Source: Rhizobium rhizogenes (GTDB lineage: Bacteria > Pseudomonadota > Alphaproteobacteria > Rhizobiales > Rhizobiaceae). From it: a stretch of DNA of 64,000 nt. Numbering within the stretch: position 1 is the stretch's first letter; each line of letters begins with the position of its first letter. The notes below the pieces were generated by a model. It searched no databases. It was not told the origin of the DNA and saw only the letters and a list, made by a program, of their open reading frames with translations. Position numbers and translations under genes: made by a program. Where the stretch lies: the NCBI RefSeq assembly GCF_002005205.3, contig NZ_CP019701.2, positions 248,001-312,000 on the forward strand, in the 5' to 3' direction. Below, in pieces: positions 1-8,372 of this stretch.

Positions 1-384
1 GTAGGGCACGAAATTGCCCTCGGCATCCACCACGTCGCAGATCACCTGCGCGGTCGGGTCCGTTTCCCACGGCACGACGGAAAGGGTGGAAAGATCGGGC
101 ACCAGCTTCAGGTCGCTGTCGCGCGGCTCATAGCGGAAATTGGCGGTCTCGTCAGGATATTCGCCTGATATCGTATGGCGGTAGAGTGCGGATGGCAGGG
201 CCAGCGAGGTGTCGCCCGTGAACTTCGCCGTCGGCATCATCTTGCCGCGCGGAACCCCGGCAAGGTCGGGGGTAATGCATTCTATGTCTTCGATCCCGCG
301 TGCCCTCAGCCATTGGGCGGCTTCGCGCCAGGAGGAAACGCCACGGGTGGAGGAAAGGTCGAGGGGAGGGGTCTTCTTTGCCAT
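1..384 (-). CDS. Glutamine synthetase family protein, N-terminal part (cut by window edge)
   Basis: Reading leftwards, an open frame of 128 codons runs from an ATG at 384 off the left edge. Its product contains the run IEDIECITPDLAGVPRGKMM, the conserved start of the beta-grasp domain of glutamine synthetase and gamma-glutamylputrescine synthetase-like ligases. Only this N-terminal region is present, so the ATP-grasp catalytic residues cannot be checked. In-frame ATGs upstream at 411 and 429 could also serve as start; none has a strong ribosome site. The putrescine importer 7 kb to the right makes a polyamine ligase (PuuA-like) attractive, but that is inference; a GlnA-type paralogue is equally possible. 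Confidence 0.8.
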   Translation of the reverse strand, partial: MAKKTPPLDLSSTRGVSSWREAAQWLRARGIEDIECITPDLAGVPRGKMMPTAKFTGDTSLALPSALYRHTISGEYPDETANFRYEPRDSDLKLVPDLSTLSVVPWETDPTAQVICDVVDAEGNFVPY

Positions 385-552
385 GGTTGCCTGTTTCTTC
401 GGGCGGAGCATGGTTTTTTTGGCGGGCATGTATCACCGGGTCTGTGTTTCGACTGGCGCCATCATAACCGTAGTTTGGCAATTGGCGAGGGGGAAAGCGC
501 CATTGACAAGCGCCGGCACTTCGAAAAGAGGAAAGGAAACGGATCGGATGGA

Positions 553-1737
553 ATGATGACAGAGAAATGTGACGTGCTGATTTTGGGGGCGGGCGCCGCC
601 GGCATGATGTGCGCCATCCGCGCCGGCCAGCGCGGCCGCTCCGTCGTCATTCTCGACCATGCGAAAGCGCCGTGCGAAAAAATCCGCATCTCCGGCGGCG
701 GCCGCTGCAACTTCACCAATATCCATGCCGGGCCGAAGAATTATCTCTCCGCCAATCCGCATTTCGCCAAATCCGCGCTTGCCCGCTACACACCGCGCGA
801 TTTCATCGCCCTTGTCGAAAAACACCGCATCGCCTGGCATGAAAAAACGCTCGGCCAGCTCTTTTGCGATGACAGCGCCAAGGACATCATCCGCATGCTG
901 CTTGGCGAAATGCAGGCGGTGAATGCGAAGCTGCGGCTCGAAACGTCAGTCTCGGCCGTCACCCATGATGGCGCCCGTTTTCGCGTCACGACATCCGGCG
1001 GCATCATCGAGGCGGAAAGCCTCATTGTCGCGACGGGCGGCAAGTCCATCCCGAAAATGGGTGCGACCGGTTTCGCCTATCAGATCGCCGAACAGTTCGG
1101 CCTCAAACTCGTCGAGACTCGTCCGGGCCTCGTGCCGCTGACGCTCGATCCCGCCATGCTGGAAAGGCTGAGCCCGCTTGCCGGTGTCGCGGTTCCGGCC
1201 GAGGTTTTCCACGGCAAGACCTCGTTTGAGGAAGCGCTGCTCTTCACGCATCGCGGTTTGAGCGGCCCTTCCATCCTGCAAATCTCATCCTACTGGCGCG
1301 AGGGCGATGTCATCCGTCTGAAGCTGGAACCGGCGCGCGATATCGCCGCGCTGCTGAAGCAGGCGAAACAGAAGAACGGCCGCCAGTCGCCCCAGACCGC
1401 CTTGTCGGAAATCCTGCCGAAGCGCCTTGCCCAGCATGTCGTCGAACAATCCGGCCTCACCGGCCATCTGGCGGATATGTCCGACAAGGTGCTGGCGAAG
1501 CTGGCGGGCGAGGTGCAGGACTGGCAGATCAAGCCCGCCGGTTCTGAAGGTTATCGCACGGCGGAGGTCACGCTCGGCGGCATCGACACGACCGGTCTCG
1601 ATTCCCGCAGCATGGCGGTGAAATCCGTGCCCGGCCTCTTCTTCATCGGCGAATGTGTCGACGTGACCGGCTGGCTCGGCGGTTATAATTTCCAGTGGGC
1701 CTGGGCGTCCGGGCAGGCGGCGGGCGAATTCGCGTGA
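553..1737 (+). CDS. NAD(P)/FAD-dependent oxidoreductase, HI0933/YhiN family
   Basis: A 394-aa flavoprotein. Residues 12-17 are the FAD dinucleotide-binding GAGAAG loop, followed by ISGGGRCNFTN near residue 53 and a C-terminal FFIGECVDVTGWLGGYN segment; all three are hallmarks of the HI0933 (YhiN) aminoacetone-oxidase-like family. The usual family length is about 390-420 aa, so it is complete. The open frame extends much further upstream, but that part overlaps the divergent glutamine-synthetase-like gene and has no family similarity. The start was placed at the double ATG (553/556), which follows a GGAAAGGAAA tract. The physiological substrate of this family is not firmly known. Confidence 0.9.
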   Translation: MMTEKCDVLILGAGAAGMMCAIRAGQRGRSVVILDHAKAPCEKIRISGGGRCNFTNIHAGPKNYLSANPHFAKSALARYTPRDFIALVEKHRIAWHEKTLGQLFCDDSAKDIIRMLLGEMQAVNAKLRLETSVSAVTHDGARFRVTTSGGIIEAESLIVATGGKSIPKMGATGFAYQIAEQFGLKLVETRPGLVPLTLDPAMLERLSPLAGVAVPAEVFHGKTSFEEALLFTHRGLSGPSILQISSYWREGDVIRLKLEPARDIAALLKQAKQKNGRQSPQTALSEILPKRLAQHVVEQSGLTGHLADMSDKVLAKLAGEVQDWQIKPAGSEGYRTAEVTLGGIDTTGLDSRSMAVKSVPGLFFIGECVDVTGWLGGYNFQWAWASGQAAGEFA

Positions 1738-1739
1738 GG

Positions 1740-1772
1740 CCACGCCCGTTAATGCCTTGTTAACGGGCGTGG
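1740..1772 (+). terminator. Perfect 13-bp hairpin after the HI0933 gene
   Basis: Arms 1740-1752 and 1760-1772 are perfectly complementary around a 7-nt loop, starting a few bases after the stop codon at 1737. No run of T follows, so it may be an mRNA 3' stabiliser or a Rho-assisted end rather than a classic intrinsic terminator. Confidence 0.5.
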
Positions 1773-1847
1773 AGTCATCCTGACCAAATGCCAGCAAGGC
1801 TGGATCGCTCGATGATCCCGCTGCACATGATGTCCTGCTGGAGGCCC

Positions 1848-2195
1848 TCAACAGGGCATGGGTCGGTTGAGTTTTTCGTCTGGAGCCCGCGCATGAACAG
1901 ATCCGCACATCGCCGCCCTCGGGCCATTGCCATCGCCCACACTGACAACGAGAGCCGTCATCTGGCCTTTCGCCTGAGCCTCATCGCAGCCGGTGCCCTC
2001 GCGGCCCTGATCGCCCTCTTTCACTGATCTGCGGCGCTTCGCCTTCATCAAGCGGATGAGCGCGCTGAAAAACCGTAACGGGCGCGATGCCTCGGCCATG
2101 TCAGTATAAAACTTCTCTTCCTGCAGAATGGCTTCGCGCCGTGTGCGCGGCTGCTGGTTTTCGATGATGACCCGTGCTGCAAAAATCGCGTGCAT
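1848..2195 (-). CDS. Small hypothetical protein, 115 aa
   Basis: The ATG at 2195 is preceded on the minus strand by a good ribosome-binding site (AAGGAGAG, about 5 nt spacing). The first 58 or so codons look like coding sequence (charged, helix-rich product), but the second half becomes Gly/Asp/Gln-rich and overlaps a plus-strand small ORF antiparallel. No family recognised. It lies upstream of, and divergent from, the LysR gene. The ribosome site supports translation; the full length is less certain. Confidence 0.4.
   Translation of the reverse strand: MHAIFAARVIIENQQPRTRREAILQEEKFYTDMAEASRPLRFFSALIRLMKAKRRRSVKEGDQGREGTGCDEAQAKGQMTALVVSVGDGNGPRAAMCGSVHARAPDEKLNRPMPC
1893..2027 (+). CDS. Possible 44-aa single-pass membrane peptide
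   Basis: ATG at 1893, product of 44 residues: a basic N-terminus, then a hydrophobic stretch (about residues 27-43, LSLIAAGALAALIALF) that would span a membrane once. Nearly all codons end in G or C like the neighbours. It overlaps the opposite-strand small ORF, so at most one of the two is probably functional over the shared part. A GGAG lies about 10 nt before the start. Confidence 0.35.
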   Translation: MNRSAHRRPRAIAIAHTDNESRHLAFRLSLIAAGALAALIALFH

Positions 2196-2281
2196 GTCGC
2201 TCTCCTTCTAAGTGCGGAGGGCCATGATGCACGCCGTTTTTTGATTTATCTGCGCAAGAAAATGCGCTACGTTTTTCACCT

Positions 2282-3154
2282 ATGAAAAACGTTACCTGGG
2301 ATTCCTATCAGCTTTTCCTCGATGTGTCACGCAGCGGCGGCCTGACGGGTGCGGCGGCGCTGACGGGCTTGAGCCCCGCGACGGTGGGACGGCGCATGGT
2401 CGAGCTGGAGGAGCGCATCGGCAAGGCCCTGTTCCAGCGTAGCCAGACGGGATATGCCCTGACGGCGGATGGCCGCACGCTGTTCGACCGGCTTCAGGCG
2501 ATGGAGAATGCGGCGAGGGACATCGAGGGATGGCAGAAGGCGTCGTCGGCCTCATCCGTCGTACGCATTGCCGTCGGCACCTGGAATGCCTGGCTGCTGA
2601 CCGGGAATTTCTCCGCCATCTGCACCGACCGCGATGATTTCCGCATCGACCTTTTCATCGCCGAACAGCGGGCGTCTCTGGCCCATCGTGAAAACGACAT
2701 CGGTATCCGCGCTTTCGAGCCGCAGGAAAAGAACCTTGCCGCCATCAGGACGGGGGAGGTGGCCTATGCACCCTACAGGCTGCGCAACGCCGCCACTACC
2801 GTCGCCGACCGCTGGCTGGCGGTGGCGGAGGAAAACGCCATTTCAACCTATCTGCGCTGGCCGCATGAAAATCGTAACAACGAGATCGTGGTAACGGTGA
2901 ACCGGCCGGTGGCGCTTCTCGATCTGGTGCTGGCCGGGGCGGGGGTCGCCGTGCTTCCCTGTTTTGTGGGCGATGCGGATGCGCGGCTCGCTCGGGAAGG
3001 CGAAGAGCTGGAGAGCCTTCGCCACAACCAATGGATCGTCATGAACAATGACGATCGCCACCGCCGCGATATCAGGACGGTGGCGGACCGGATGACCCGT
3101 CTGATCAAGGGACATTCCGATTTATATGCCGGGCGCAAGAGCCGCCCCGCATAG
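2282..3154 (+). CDS. LysR-family transcriptional regulator
   Basis: A 290-aa protein. Residues 6-65 form a LysR winged helix-turn-helix (SYQLFLDVSRSGGLTGAAAL, then LSPATVGRRMVELEERIG and LFQRS). Residues 90-280 have the substrate-binding-like effector fold typical of LTTRs, including a conserved hydrophobic segment around LDLVLAGAGVAVLPCFVGD. Length is normal for the family. The neighbours do not point clearly to a target; the small divergent ORF on its left is the usual LTTR position for a regulated gene. No ligand can be inferred. Confidence 0.92.
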   Translation: MKNVTWDSYQLFLDVSRSGGLTGAAALTGLSPATVGRRMVELEERIGKALFQRSQTGYALTADGRTLFDRLQAMENAARDIEGWQKASSASSVVRIAVGTWNAWLLTGNFSAICTDRDDFRIDLFIAEQRASLAHRENDIGIRAFEPQEKNLAAIRTGEVAYAPYRLRNAATTVADRWLAVAEENAISTYLRWPHENRNNEIVVTVNRPVALLDLVLAGAGVAVLPCFVGDADARLAREGEELESLRHNQWIVMNNDDRHRRDIRTVADRMTRLIKGHSDLYAGRKSRPA

Positions 3155-3265
3155 GTGATATTACCTTAGATTGTGTACTTTGTTTTTAATAATTTTTAGT
3201 TGCGTATCCGTCAAAATAGCCATAGGTTGCTTTTGTAGATTTAACTCCTTTAGGTTGAGGCCGCT

Positions 3266-3619
3266 ATGATAATTTCAGCATCATATGTAAATGCGATGTC
3301 CGCAGCAGGAACGCCGGAAGAAGCAGCAAAGCTCTTTTATGCAGCAGTCAGCAAGGGTCTCGCGGCAGTCGTTGCCGATGCTCTTTCGCAATCTGTCACG
3401 GCAATTGCGCCGGCAGCGGCAGGCGCCAAGATCGCAGGCTGGGAAAAGCTCGTGGGTGGGGTGGCGATGCATCTGGCGTGGGAATCGCCGGCCGTTCTGA
3501 ACCCGATTCCCCTGACGCAGCTTGCCTGCTTCGCTCCCTATGCGCCTCAACTCCAGGGTAACGTCGAGGCGATGGGCGTTAATGTAAGCATCGGCGTTTC
3601 CGTATCGGCGAGCTTCTGA
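3266..3619 (+). CDS. Hypothetical protein, 117 aa, Ala-rich
   Basis: ATG at 3266 downstream of an AT-rich stretch (3156-3260) that could hold a promoter; GAGG about 6 nt before the start. The product is Ala/Val-rich with weak amphipathic helices and ends in a Val/Ser-rich strand-like tail. No signal peptide or known domain is visible. A clear intrinsic terminator follows at 3646, so it is probably a monocistronic transcribed unit. I do not recognise the family. Confidence 0.6.
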   Translation: MIISASYVNAMSAAGTPEEAAKLFYAAVSKGLAAVVADALSQSVTAIAPAAAGAKIAGWEKLVGGVAMHLAWESPAVLNPIPLTQLACFAPYAPQLQGNVEAMGVNVSIGVSVSASF

Positions 3620-3645
3620 GGCCGCCACTCCGGATTTTTGCATTG

Positions 3646-3684
3646 AAGACCGGAGCATCGTTATGATGTTCCGGTCTTTTGTTT
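3646..3684 (+). terminator. Intrinsic terminator after the 117-aa gene
   Basis: Arms 3646-3654 and 3670-3678 (AAGACCGGA/TCCGGTCTT) with extra pairing inside (CATC/GATG), followed by TTTTGTTT. It ends rightward transcription from the 3266 gene and abuts the end of the convergent minus-strand gene. Confidence 0.8.
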
Positions 3685-3941
3685 CAGGCGGCGTCACGCC
3701 CCTGCGCGACGATGACGGGGATCAGGAGGTCGCCCCAGTTGCCGCCGCCGCCATGGTGGCGGGCCGAGCGGACCAGCTCGACGGAAACGCCGGCCTCGAC
3801 GGCTTTCATGACGGCCTGGTTAAGGCGGTGCAGATCATTGGCCAGCATGCGGATGGCGGCCTGTTGATCCTGCGTCATGGCGGAGGACTGCTCCTCGGCG
3901 CGTTCCTTGACGTGGGTCTTGATGGGGTTATGGGCATTCAT
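3684..3941 (-). CDS. Small conserved-looking hypothetical protein downstream of aceA
   Basis: An 85-aa product beginning MNAHNPIKTHVKERAEEQ. An AGAGGAGAA ribosome site lies about 8 nt before the ATG at 3941, which is preferred over the longer frame to 3989. The protein is soluble and helical, with a Gly/His-rich turn (RHHGGGGNWGDL) near the C-terminus. It lies 84 nt downstream of aceA in the same direction and may be co-transcribed, with a hairpin between them that could tune relative levels. Function unknown; co-expression with the glyoxylate shunt is inferred from position only. Confidence 0.65.
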   Translation of the reverse strand: MNAHNPIKTHVKERAEEQSSAMTQDQQAAIRMLANDLHRLNQAVMKAVEAGVSVELVRSARHHGGGGNWGDLLIPVIVAQGRDAA

Positions 3942-3989
3942 GGCATTTCTCCTCTCTTTATTGGTCGGGGTTCTTGATCCGGTTTGCAA

Positions 3990-4013
3990 GCCCTTCCCGA
4001 TATCGGAAAGGGC
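3990..4013 (-). promoter_or_regulatory. Intercistronic hairpin after aceA
   Basis: GCCCTT and AAGGGC arms enclose a CCGATATCGG core, giving an almost continuous palindrome between the aceA stop (4026) and the small downstream gene. There is no T-run on the minus strand, which suggests an mRNA-stabilising or partial-attenuation hairpin rather than full termination. Confidence 0.5.
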
Positions 4014-4025
4014 CGTTTTGCCTGT

Positions 4026-5315
4026 TTATTCAGCCGCCGGGCGGAACTGGTCGTGCTCGGTGGATTCCTTCATGGCGGTGGTCGAAGACGTGCCGCCAGA
4101 GATCGCCAGAGACACGGCGTCGAAATAGCCGGTGCCGACTTCGCGCTGGTGCTTGGTGGCGGTGTAACCATTGGCCTCGGCAGCGAATTCCGCTTCCTGA
4201 AGCTCGGAATAGGCCGCCATCTGCCGGTCCTTGTAACCGCGCGCCAGTTCGAACATGCCGAAATTCAGCTGGTGGAAACCGGCAAGGGTGATGAACTGGA
4301 ACTTGTAGCCCATCGCTCCCAGTTCCCGCTGGAACTTGGCAATCGTCGCGTCGTCGAGGTTCTTTTTCCAGTTGAACGACGGCGAGCAATTGTAAGCGAG
4401 CTTCTTGCCGGGATGTACCTTGTGCACGCCTTCCGCAAACCTGCGCGCCTGCTCGAGATCCGGCTTGGATGTCTCGCACCAGATCAGGTCGCAATAGGGC
4501 GCATAGGCCACCGCACGGGCGATGCAGGGTTCAAGACCGTTCTTGACCTGATAGAAGCCCTCAACGGTGCGGCCGGTATCGTAATCCACAAAGGGACGGT
4601 CGCGCTCGTCGATGTCGGAGGTCAGAAGCTTGGCGGCCTCCGCATCCGTGCGGGCGATAACCAGCGTCGGTACACCCATGACATCAGCCGCAAGCCGCGC
4701 CGCCGTCAGGTTGCGGATATGCGCCGCCGTCGGGATCAGAACCTTGCCGCCGAGATGGCCGCACTTCTTTTCCGATGCCAGCTGGTCCTCATAATGAACG
4801 CCCGCCGCACCCGCTTCGATAAAGGCCTTCATGATCTCGAAGGCGTTGAGCGGGCCGCCGAAACCGGCCTCCGCATCGGCAACGATCGGCGCGAACCAGG
4901 TGTCGACCGAAAGACCCTTGCCCTCCGCCGTCTCGATCTGGTCGGCGCGCTGCAGGGTGCGGTTGATGCGCTTGGCAAGCTCCGGCGCCGCATTGGCGGG
5001 ATAAAGCGACTGGTCCGGATACATTGCCGATGCCGTGTTGGCGTCGGCCGCAACCTGCCAGCCGGACAGATAGATCGCCTTCAGCCCGGCACGAACCATC
5101 TGCATGGCCTGGTTGCCCGAGAGCGCGCCGAGCGCATTGACGAAATTCTCCTCGTTGATCAGCTTCCACAGCCGGTTCGCGCCCATTTCGGCCAGCGAAT
5201 GGCGGATTTCGACGGAGCCGCGCAGCCGCTCCACGTCGGTGGCGGTGTAGGTGCGCTCGATGCCGTCGAAACGTCCCTGTGGTGCGCCCGGAACAAGCTT
5301 GTAAAAATCCGTCAT
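4026..5315 (-). CDS. aceA: Isocitrate lyase
   Basis: A 429-aa enzyme that splits isocitrate into glyoxylate and succinate, the first step of the glyoxylate shunt, in the cytoplasm. The catalytic-cysteine motif KKCGH is present, as are [20 protein letters not shown] and the C-terminal [12 protein letters not shown] run; length matches short bacterial isocitrate lyases. The start is MTDFYKL at 5315, with a GGGAGAGAGAAG ribosome site directly upstream; the frame opens 5 codons earlier. It is divergent from the XRE/ScfR-type regulator at 5572, whose family commonly controls this gene, and repeated TTGTAA boxes lie between them. Malate synthase is not in the window. Confidence 0.97.
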   Translation of the reverse strand: MTDFYKLVPGAPQGRFDGIERTYTATDVERLRGSVEIRHSLAEMGANRLWKLINEENFVNALGALSGNQAMQMVRAGLKAIYLSGWQVAADANTASAMYPDQSLYPANAAPELAKRINRTLQRADQIETAEGKGLSVDTWFAPIVADAEAGFGGPLNAFEIMKAFIEAGAAGVHYEDQLASEKKCGHLGGKVLIPTAAHIRNLTAARLAADVMGVPTLVIARTDAEAAKLLTSDIDERDRPFVDYDTGRTVEGFYQVKNGLEPCIARAVAYAPYCDLIWCETSKPDLEQARRFAEGVHKVHPGKKLAYNCSPSFNWKKNLDDATIAKFQRELGAMGYKFQFITLAGFHQLNFGMFELARGYKDRQMAAYSELQEAEFAAEANGYTATKHQREVGTGYFDAVSLAISGGTSSTTAMKESTEHDQFRPAAE

Positions 5316-5484
5316 ACTTCTCTCTCCCATGATAAATGCGGTTTCCGTAACGGGCCGTCTTCAACATCATATGGCGCCGTTTGATGTGACTACATTTACA
5401 TTTTTCGAGATTTGAGCGCCAGAACAAACATAAAAACAGTGACTTGAAAGAGGTTATCCTGTAGGATGCGTGACAGGATGGAAC

Positions 5485-5533
5485 TGTAAAATTGTAAATT
5501 TTGTAAAAATCTTTGAGTCGATGAGTTTGTAAC
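5485..5533. promoter_or_regulatory. Candidate operator: repeated TTGTAA boxes between aceA and its regulator
   Basis: TGTAAA at 5485 is followed by TTGTAAA at 5492 and 5501 and a further TTTGTAAC at 5526, with a related TTACATTTTT at about 5396 nearer aceA. Boxes spaced 8-9 nt within a divergent promoter region suggest an operator for the adjacent regulator. Actinobacterial RamB proteins bind TTTGCAAA-like sites near isocitrate lyase genes; assignment here is inference. Confidence 0.45.
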
Positions 5534-5571
5534 AGACTTGTATGAGTTGACGGGGATGGAGGAACGACACT

Positions 5572-6987
5572 GTGTCGGAAAACAAGATTTTTGCTGGCCC
5601 GCGCGTGCGCCGCATTCGCAACGGTCTCGCGCTGACGCAGACGGCCATGGCCGAGGCGCTGGCGATCTCGCCGTCCTATCTCAATCTCATCGAGCGCAAC
5701 CAGCGGCCGCTCACCGTGCAGCTGCTTTTGAAACTCGCCTCCGTCTACAAGGTCGATCTGGATGACCTGCAGGGAGAGAGCGCCGGTTCCGCCGGGCAGC
5801 TGCGCGAGGTCTTCGCCGATCCGCTGCTTTCGGGTGAGGTGCCGTCGCCGCAGGAGCTGATCGAGGTTGCCGATGCCGCGCCCAATGCGGCAAGCGGCGT
5901 CCTCAAGCTTTACCGGGCCTACCGGGAACAGGCGCAGCGCCTTTCCGATCTCTCCGATCTTTTGGCGCGCGAGGGACATGAAACGGCGCTTTCCTCCACC
6001 CGCCTGCCGATTGACGAGGTGCGCCACGTCTTTGAAAATCGGCCGGCCTATTTTCACACCATCGATGCGGCGGCGGAAGAACTCCATAAACAACTGTCGT
6101 CAGGCGATGATCTCGCCTCCGGTCTGCGCGCATGGCTACAGAAAAACCACGGCATCGTGGTCCGCACCCTGCCGGTACACGCCATGCCCAATCTGCGGCG
6201 GCGTTATGATCGCCATTCCATGCGGCTGTTTTTATCCGAGCGCCTGTCGCAGCCGGATCAGCTCAGGGAAATGGCGATGGAGACCTGTCTTCTGGCGCTT
6301 CGCGAAGAGATCGGTACGGAACTGGAGGCGCTTGGCCTGAAGGGTGAGGAAGCGCGGCGCATCGCCCGTTTCGAGCTGGCACGATATGCCGCCCACGCGC
6401 TAATGATGCCGTATGGCGCATTCCTGAGCGCCGCCCAGCGTGCCAAATATGACCTTGATGTCCTGCGTTCGCGTTTCAACGTCTCTTTCGAACAGGCGGC
6501 CAACCGCCTTGTCAGCCTGCAACGGCCGTCAGCCGCGGCGATCCCGTTTTTCCTGATGGAGATCGACAATGCCGGCAACCGTTTCCGCCTTGCAGGGGCC
6601 AGCGGTTTTCCAAGGGCGCGTTTTGGCGGCCTCTGTCCGCGTCTCAACATCCATGCCGCTTTCGCCCAGCCGGGACAGGTGCTGGTGGAGGCGGTGGAGA
6701 TGCCGGATGGCGACGCGTTCCTGACCGTTTCGCGTACGCTGGAAGGTCCGCAGGCGGGTTTCGGCGAAAGGGTGCGACGAACGGCCGTGCTTCTCGGCTG
6801 CGATCTCGCCCAGGCCGGAGACACCGTCTACGGCCCTGCCGCCTCGGGTGCTGCGCCCGTCGCCGTCGGCCCTTCGTGCCGGCTGTGCGAAAGGCAGGGC
6901 TGTCTGTCGCGGGCGGAAGCGCCGCTGACGCGGCCTTTGGGACTCGATGAAATGGTCACCGGCCTCAGTGTTTTCGACTTCCAGTAG
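5572..6987 (+). CDS. XRE-family regulator with ScfR/IrrE-like domains (RamB type)
   Basis: A 471-aa DNA-binding regulator with a GTG start at 5572 after a GGAGG site. Residues about 10-65 are an XRE helix-turn-helix (LTQTAMAEALAISPSYLNLI, ERNQRPLTV). The middle resembles the M78/IrrE-like domain, with the family segment FELARYAAHALMMPYG. The C-terminal part is the ScfR (DUF2083) domain, ending in the Cys-rich CRLCERQGCLSRAEAP and PLGLDE run. The family regulates acetate/short-chain acyl metabolism, including isocitrate lyase. The divergent placement beside aceA with shared TTGTAA boxes supports control of aceA; the sign of regulation cannot be read from sequence. Confidence 0.9.
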   Translation: MSENKIFAGPRVRRIRNGLALTQTAMAEALAISPSYLNLIERNQRPLTVQLLLKLASVYKVDLDDLQGESAGSAGQLREVFADPLLSGEVPSPQELIEVADAAPNAASGVLKLYRAYREQAQRLSDLSDLLAREGHETALSSTRLPIDEVRHVFENRPAYFHTIDAAAEELHKQLSSGDDLASGLRAWLQKNHGIVVRTLPVHAMPNLRRRYDRHSMRLFLSERLSQPDQLREMAMETCLLALREEIGTELEALGLKGEEARRIARFELARYAAHALMMPYGAFLSAAQRAKYDLDVLRSRFNVSFEQAANRLVSLQRPSAAAIPFFLMEIDNAGNRFRLAGASGFPRARFGGLCPRLNIHAAFAQPGQVLVEAVEMPDGDAFLTVSRTLEGPQAGFGERVRRTAVLLGCDLAQAGDTVYGPAASGAAPVAVGPSCRLCERQGCLSRAEAPLTRPLGLDEMVTGLSVFDFQ

Positions 6988-7139
6988 GTCCTTCCATCCG
7001 CTTTTTTGTGGCCGGAACACATTTGGTTGAAAATGCTGTGCCGCACATTTCCCGCTTGCTCCCTTTTGTTTTCCTTTCTAGTCTCTCCAAAAAAAGGGGA
7101 TCACGCTCCCACCGTGAGGATGCGTTAACAGGAGACATC

Positions 7140-8237
7140 ATGAAAAACCGTTCTCTCCGCCTGACCTTGGCTCTCACCACCGCGCTCGTTGCAGCAGGCT
7201 CGGCAATGGCCCAGGAGAAGGTCGTCCACGTCTATAACTGGTCGGATTATATCGACGAATCAGTGCTTGCCGATTTCACCAAGGAAACCGGCATCAAGGT
7301 TGTCTATGACGTGTTCGACAGCAACGAGCTTGTGGAAACCAAGCTTCTGGCCGGCAGCTCCGGTTATGATGTCGTGGTGCCGACCGGCCCCTTCCTTGCC
7401 CGCCAGATCAATGCCGGCGTGTTCCAGAAACTCGACAAGTCCAAGTTGCCGAATCTGAAGAACATGTGGCCTGAGGTTTCCGAGCGTCTGGCGAAATACG
7501 ACCCCGGCAACGAATATGCCGTGAACTACATGTGGGGCACCACCGGCATCGGTTATAACGTCGCCAAGGTAAAGGCCGCGCTCGGTGATGTTCCGATTGA
7601 TAGCTGGGATATCATTTTCAAGCCGGAAAATGCCGAAAAGCTGAAATCCTGCGGCATCAATATACTCGATGCGTCGGACGAAACCTTTGCCATTGCCATG
7701 AACTATATCGGCAAGAATCCGGACAGCAAGGAAACCGCCGATCTCGAGGCGGGCGGCGATGTCTACATGAAGATTCGCCCCTATGTGAAAACCTTCAATT
7801 CTTCCGCCTATATCGATGAACTGGCGAATGGCGACAGCTGCATCACCATCGGCTGGTCGGGCGATATCCTGCAGGCGAAGAGCCGCGCCGAGGAAGCCAA
7901 GAACGGCGTCGAGGTGAACTACGTCATCCCGAAGGAAGGCACCTATATGTGGTTCGACAACCTTGCCATCCCGGCGGATGCCAAGAATGTCGAGGAAGCG
8001 CACGCTTTCATCAACTATCTGATGCGGCCGGAAGTCATCGCCAAGGCGTCGAACTACGTTCAATACGCCAATGGCAACCTTGCTTCGCAGGCGCTGATGG
8101 ATGAGTCCGTTGCCAAGAACCCGGCGGTCTATCCCGATGCCGAGACGATGAAGAAGCTCTTCACCATCTCGCCCTACGGACCGAAGGAACAGCGCGTGCT
8201 GAACCGCGTCTGGACGCAGATAAAGACCGGCAGCTGA
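7140..8237 (+). CDS. potF: Putrescine/spermidine ABC transporter, periplasmic binding protein
   Basis: A 365-aa precursor with a Sec signal peptide (MKNRSLRLTLALTTALVAAG, cleavage after AMA). The mature part starts KVVHVYNWSDYIDESVL, the signature of PotD/PotF polyamine-binding proteins. An AGGAGA site precedes the ATG at 7140; the longer upstream frame has no support. It is the first gene of potFGHI. A hairpin after the stop probably protects its mRNA, since binding proteins are usually made in excess over the transporter. Putrescine specificity (PotF rather than PotD) follows the F-G-H-I layout but is not proven. Confidence 0.93.
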   Translation: MKNRSLRLTLALTTALVAAGSAMAQEKVVHVYNWSDYIDESVLADFTKETGIKVVYDVFDSNELVETKLLAGSSGYDVVVPTGPFLARQINAGVFQKLDKSKLPNLKNMWPEVSERLAKYDPGNEYAVNYMWGTTGIGYNVAKVKAALGDVPIDSWDIIFKPENAEKLKSCGINILDASDETFAIAMNYIGKNPDSKETADLEAGGDVYMKIRPYVKTFNSSAYIDELANGDSCITIGWSGDILQAKSRAEEAKNGVEVNYVIPKEGTYMWFDNLAIPADAKNVEEAHAFINYLMRPEVIAKASNYVQYANGNLASQALMDESVAKNPAVYPDAETMKKLFTISPYGPKEQRVLNRVWTQIKTGS

Positions 8238-8291
8238 CACCTCCGCCCGCTGGTTGAGGAACGGCCGGCGGGCCTGTTCCTCTGATCCTTT

Positions 8292-8317
8292 GCCGGCAGG
8301 TCCCGTTACCTGCCGGT
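8292..8317 (+). promoter_or_regulatory. Intercistronic hairpin between potF and potG
   Basis: Perfect arms CCGGCAGGT (8293-8301) and ACCTGCCGG (8308-8316) sit in the 135-nt gap; a second GC-rich hairpin lies just before it (about 8250-8272). There is no T-run. This fits a processing or stability element giving more binding protein than permease. Confidence 0.5.
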
Positions 8318-8372
8318 GTCGCCCGCCCCGAAGCATCGATCGAAAGACCAACGGGATTTGAGGGTAGGGTGA

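Noticed and set aside
3984..5384. A 466-codon plus-strand open frame
   Set aside because: It is antisense to aceA, whose product has clear catalytic motifs; the frame is a by-product of high GC.
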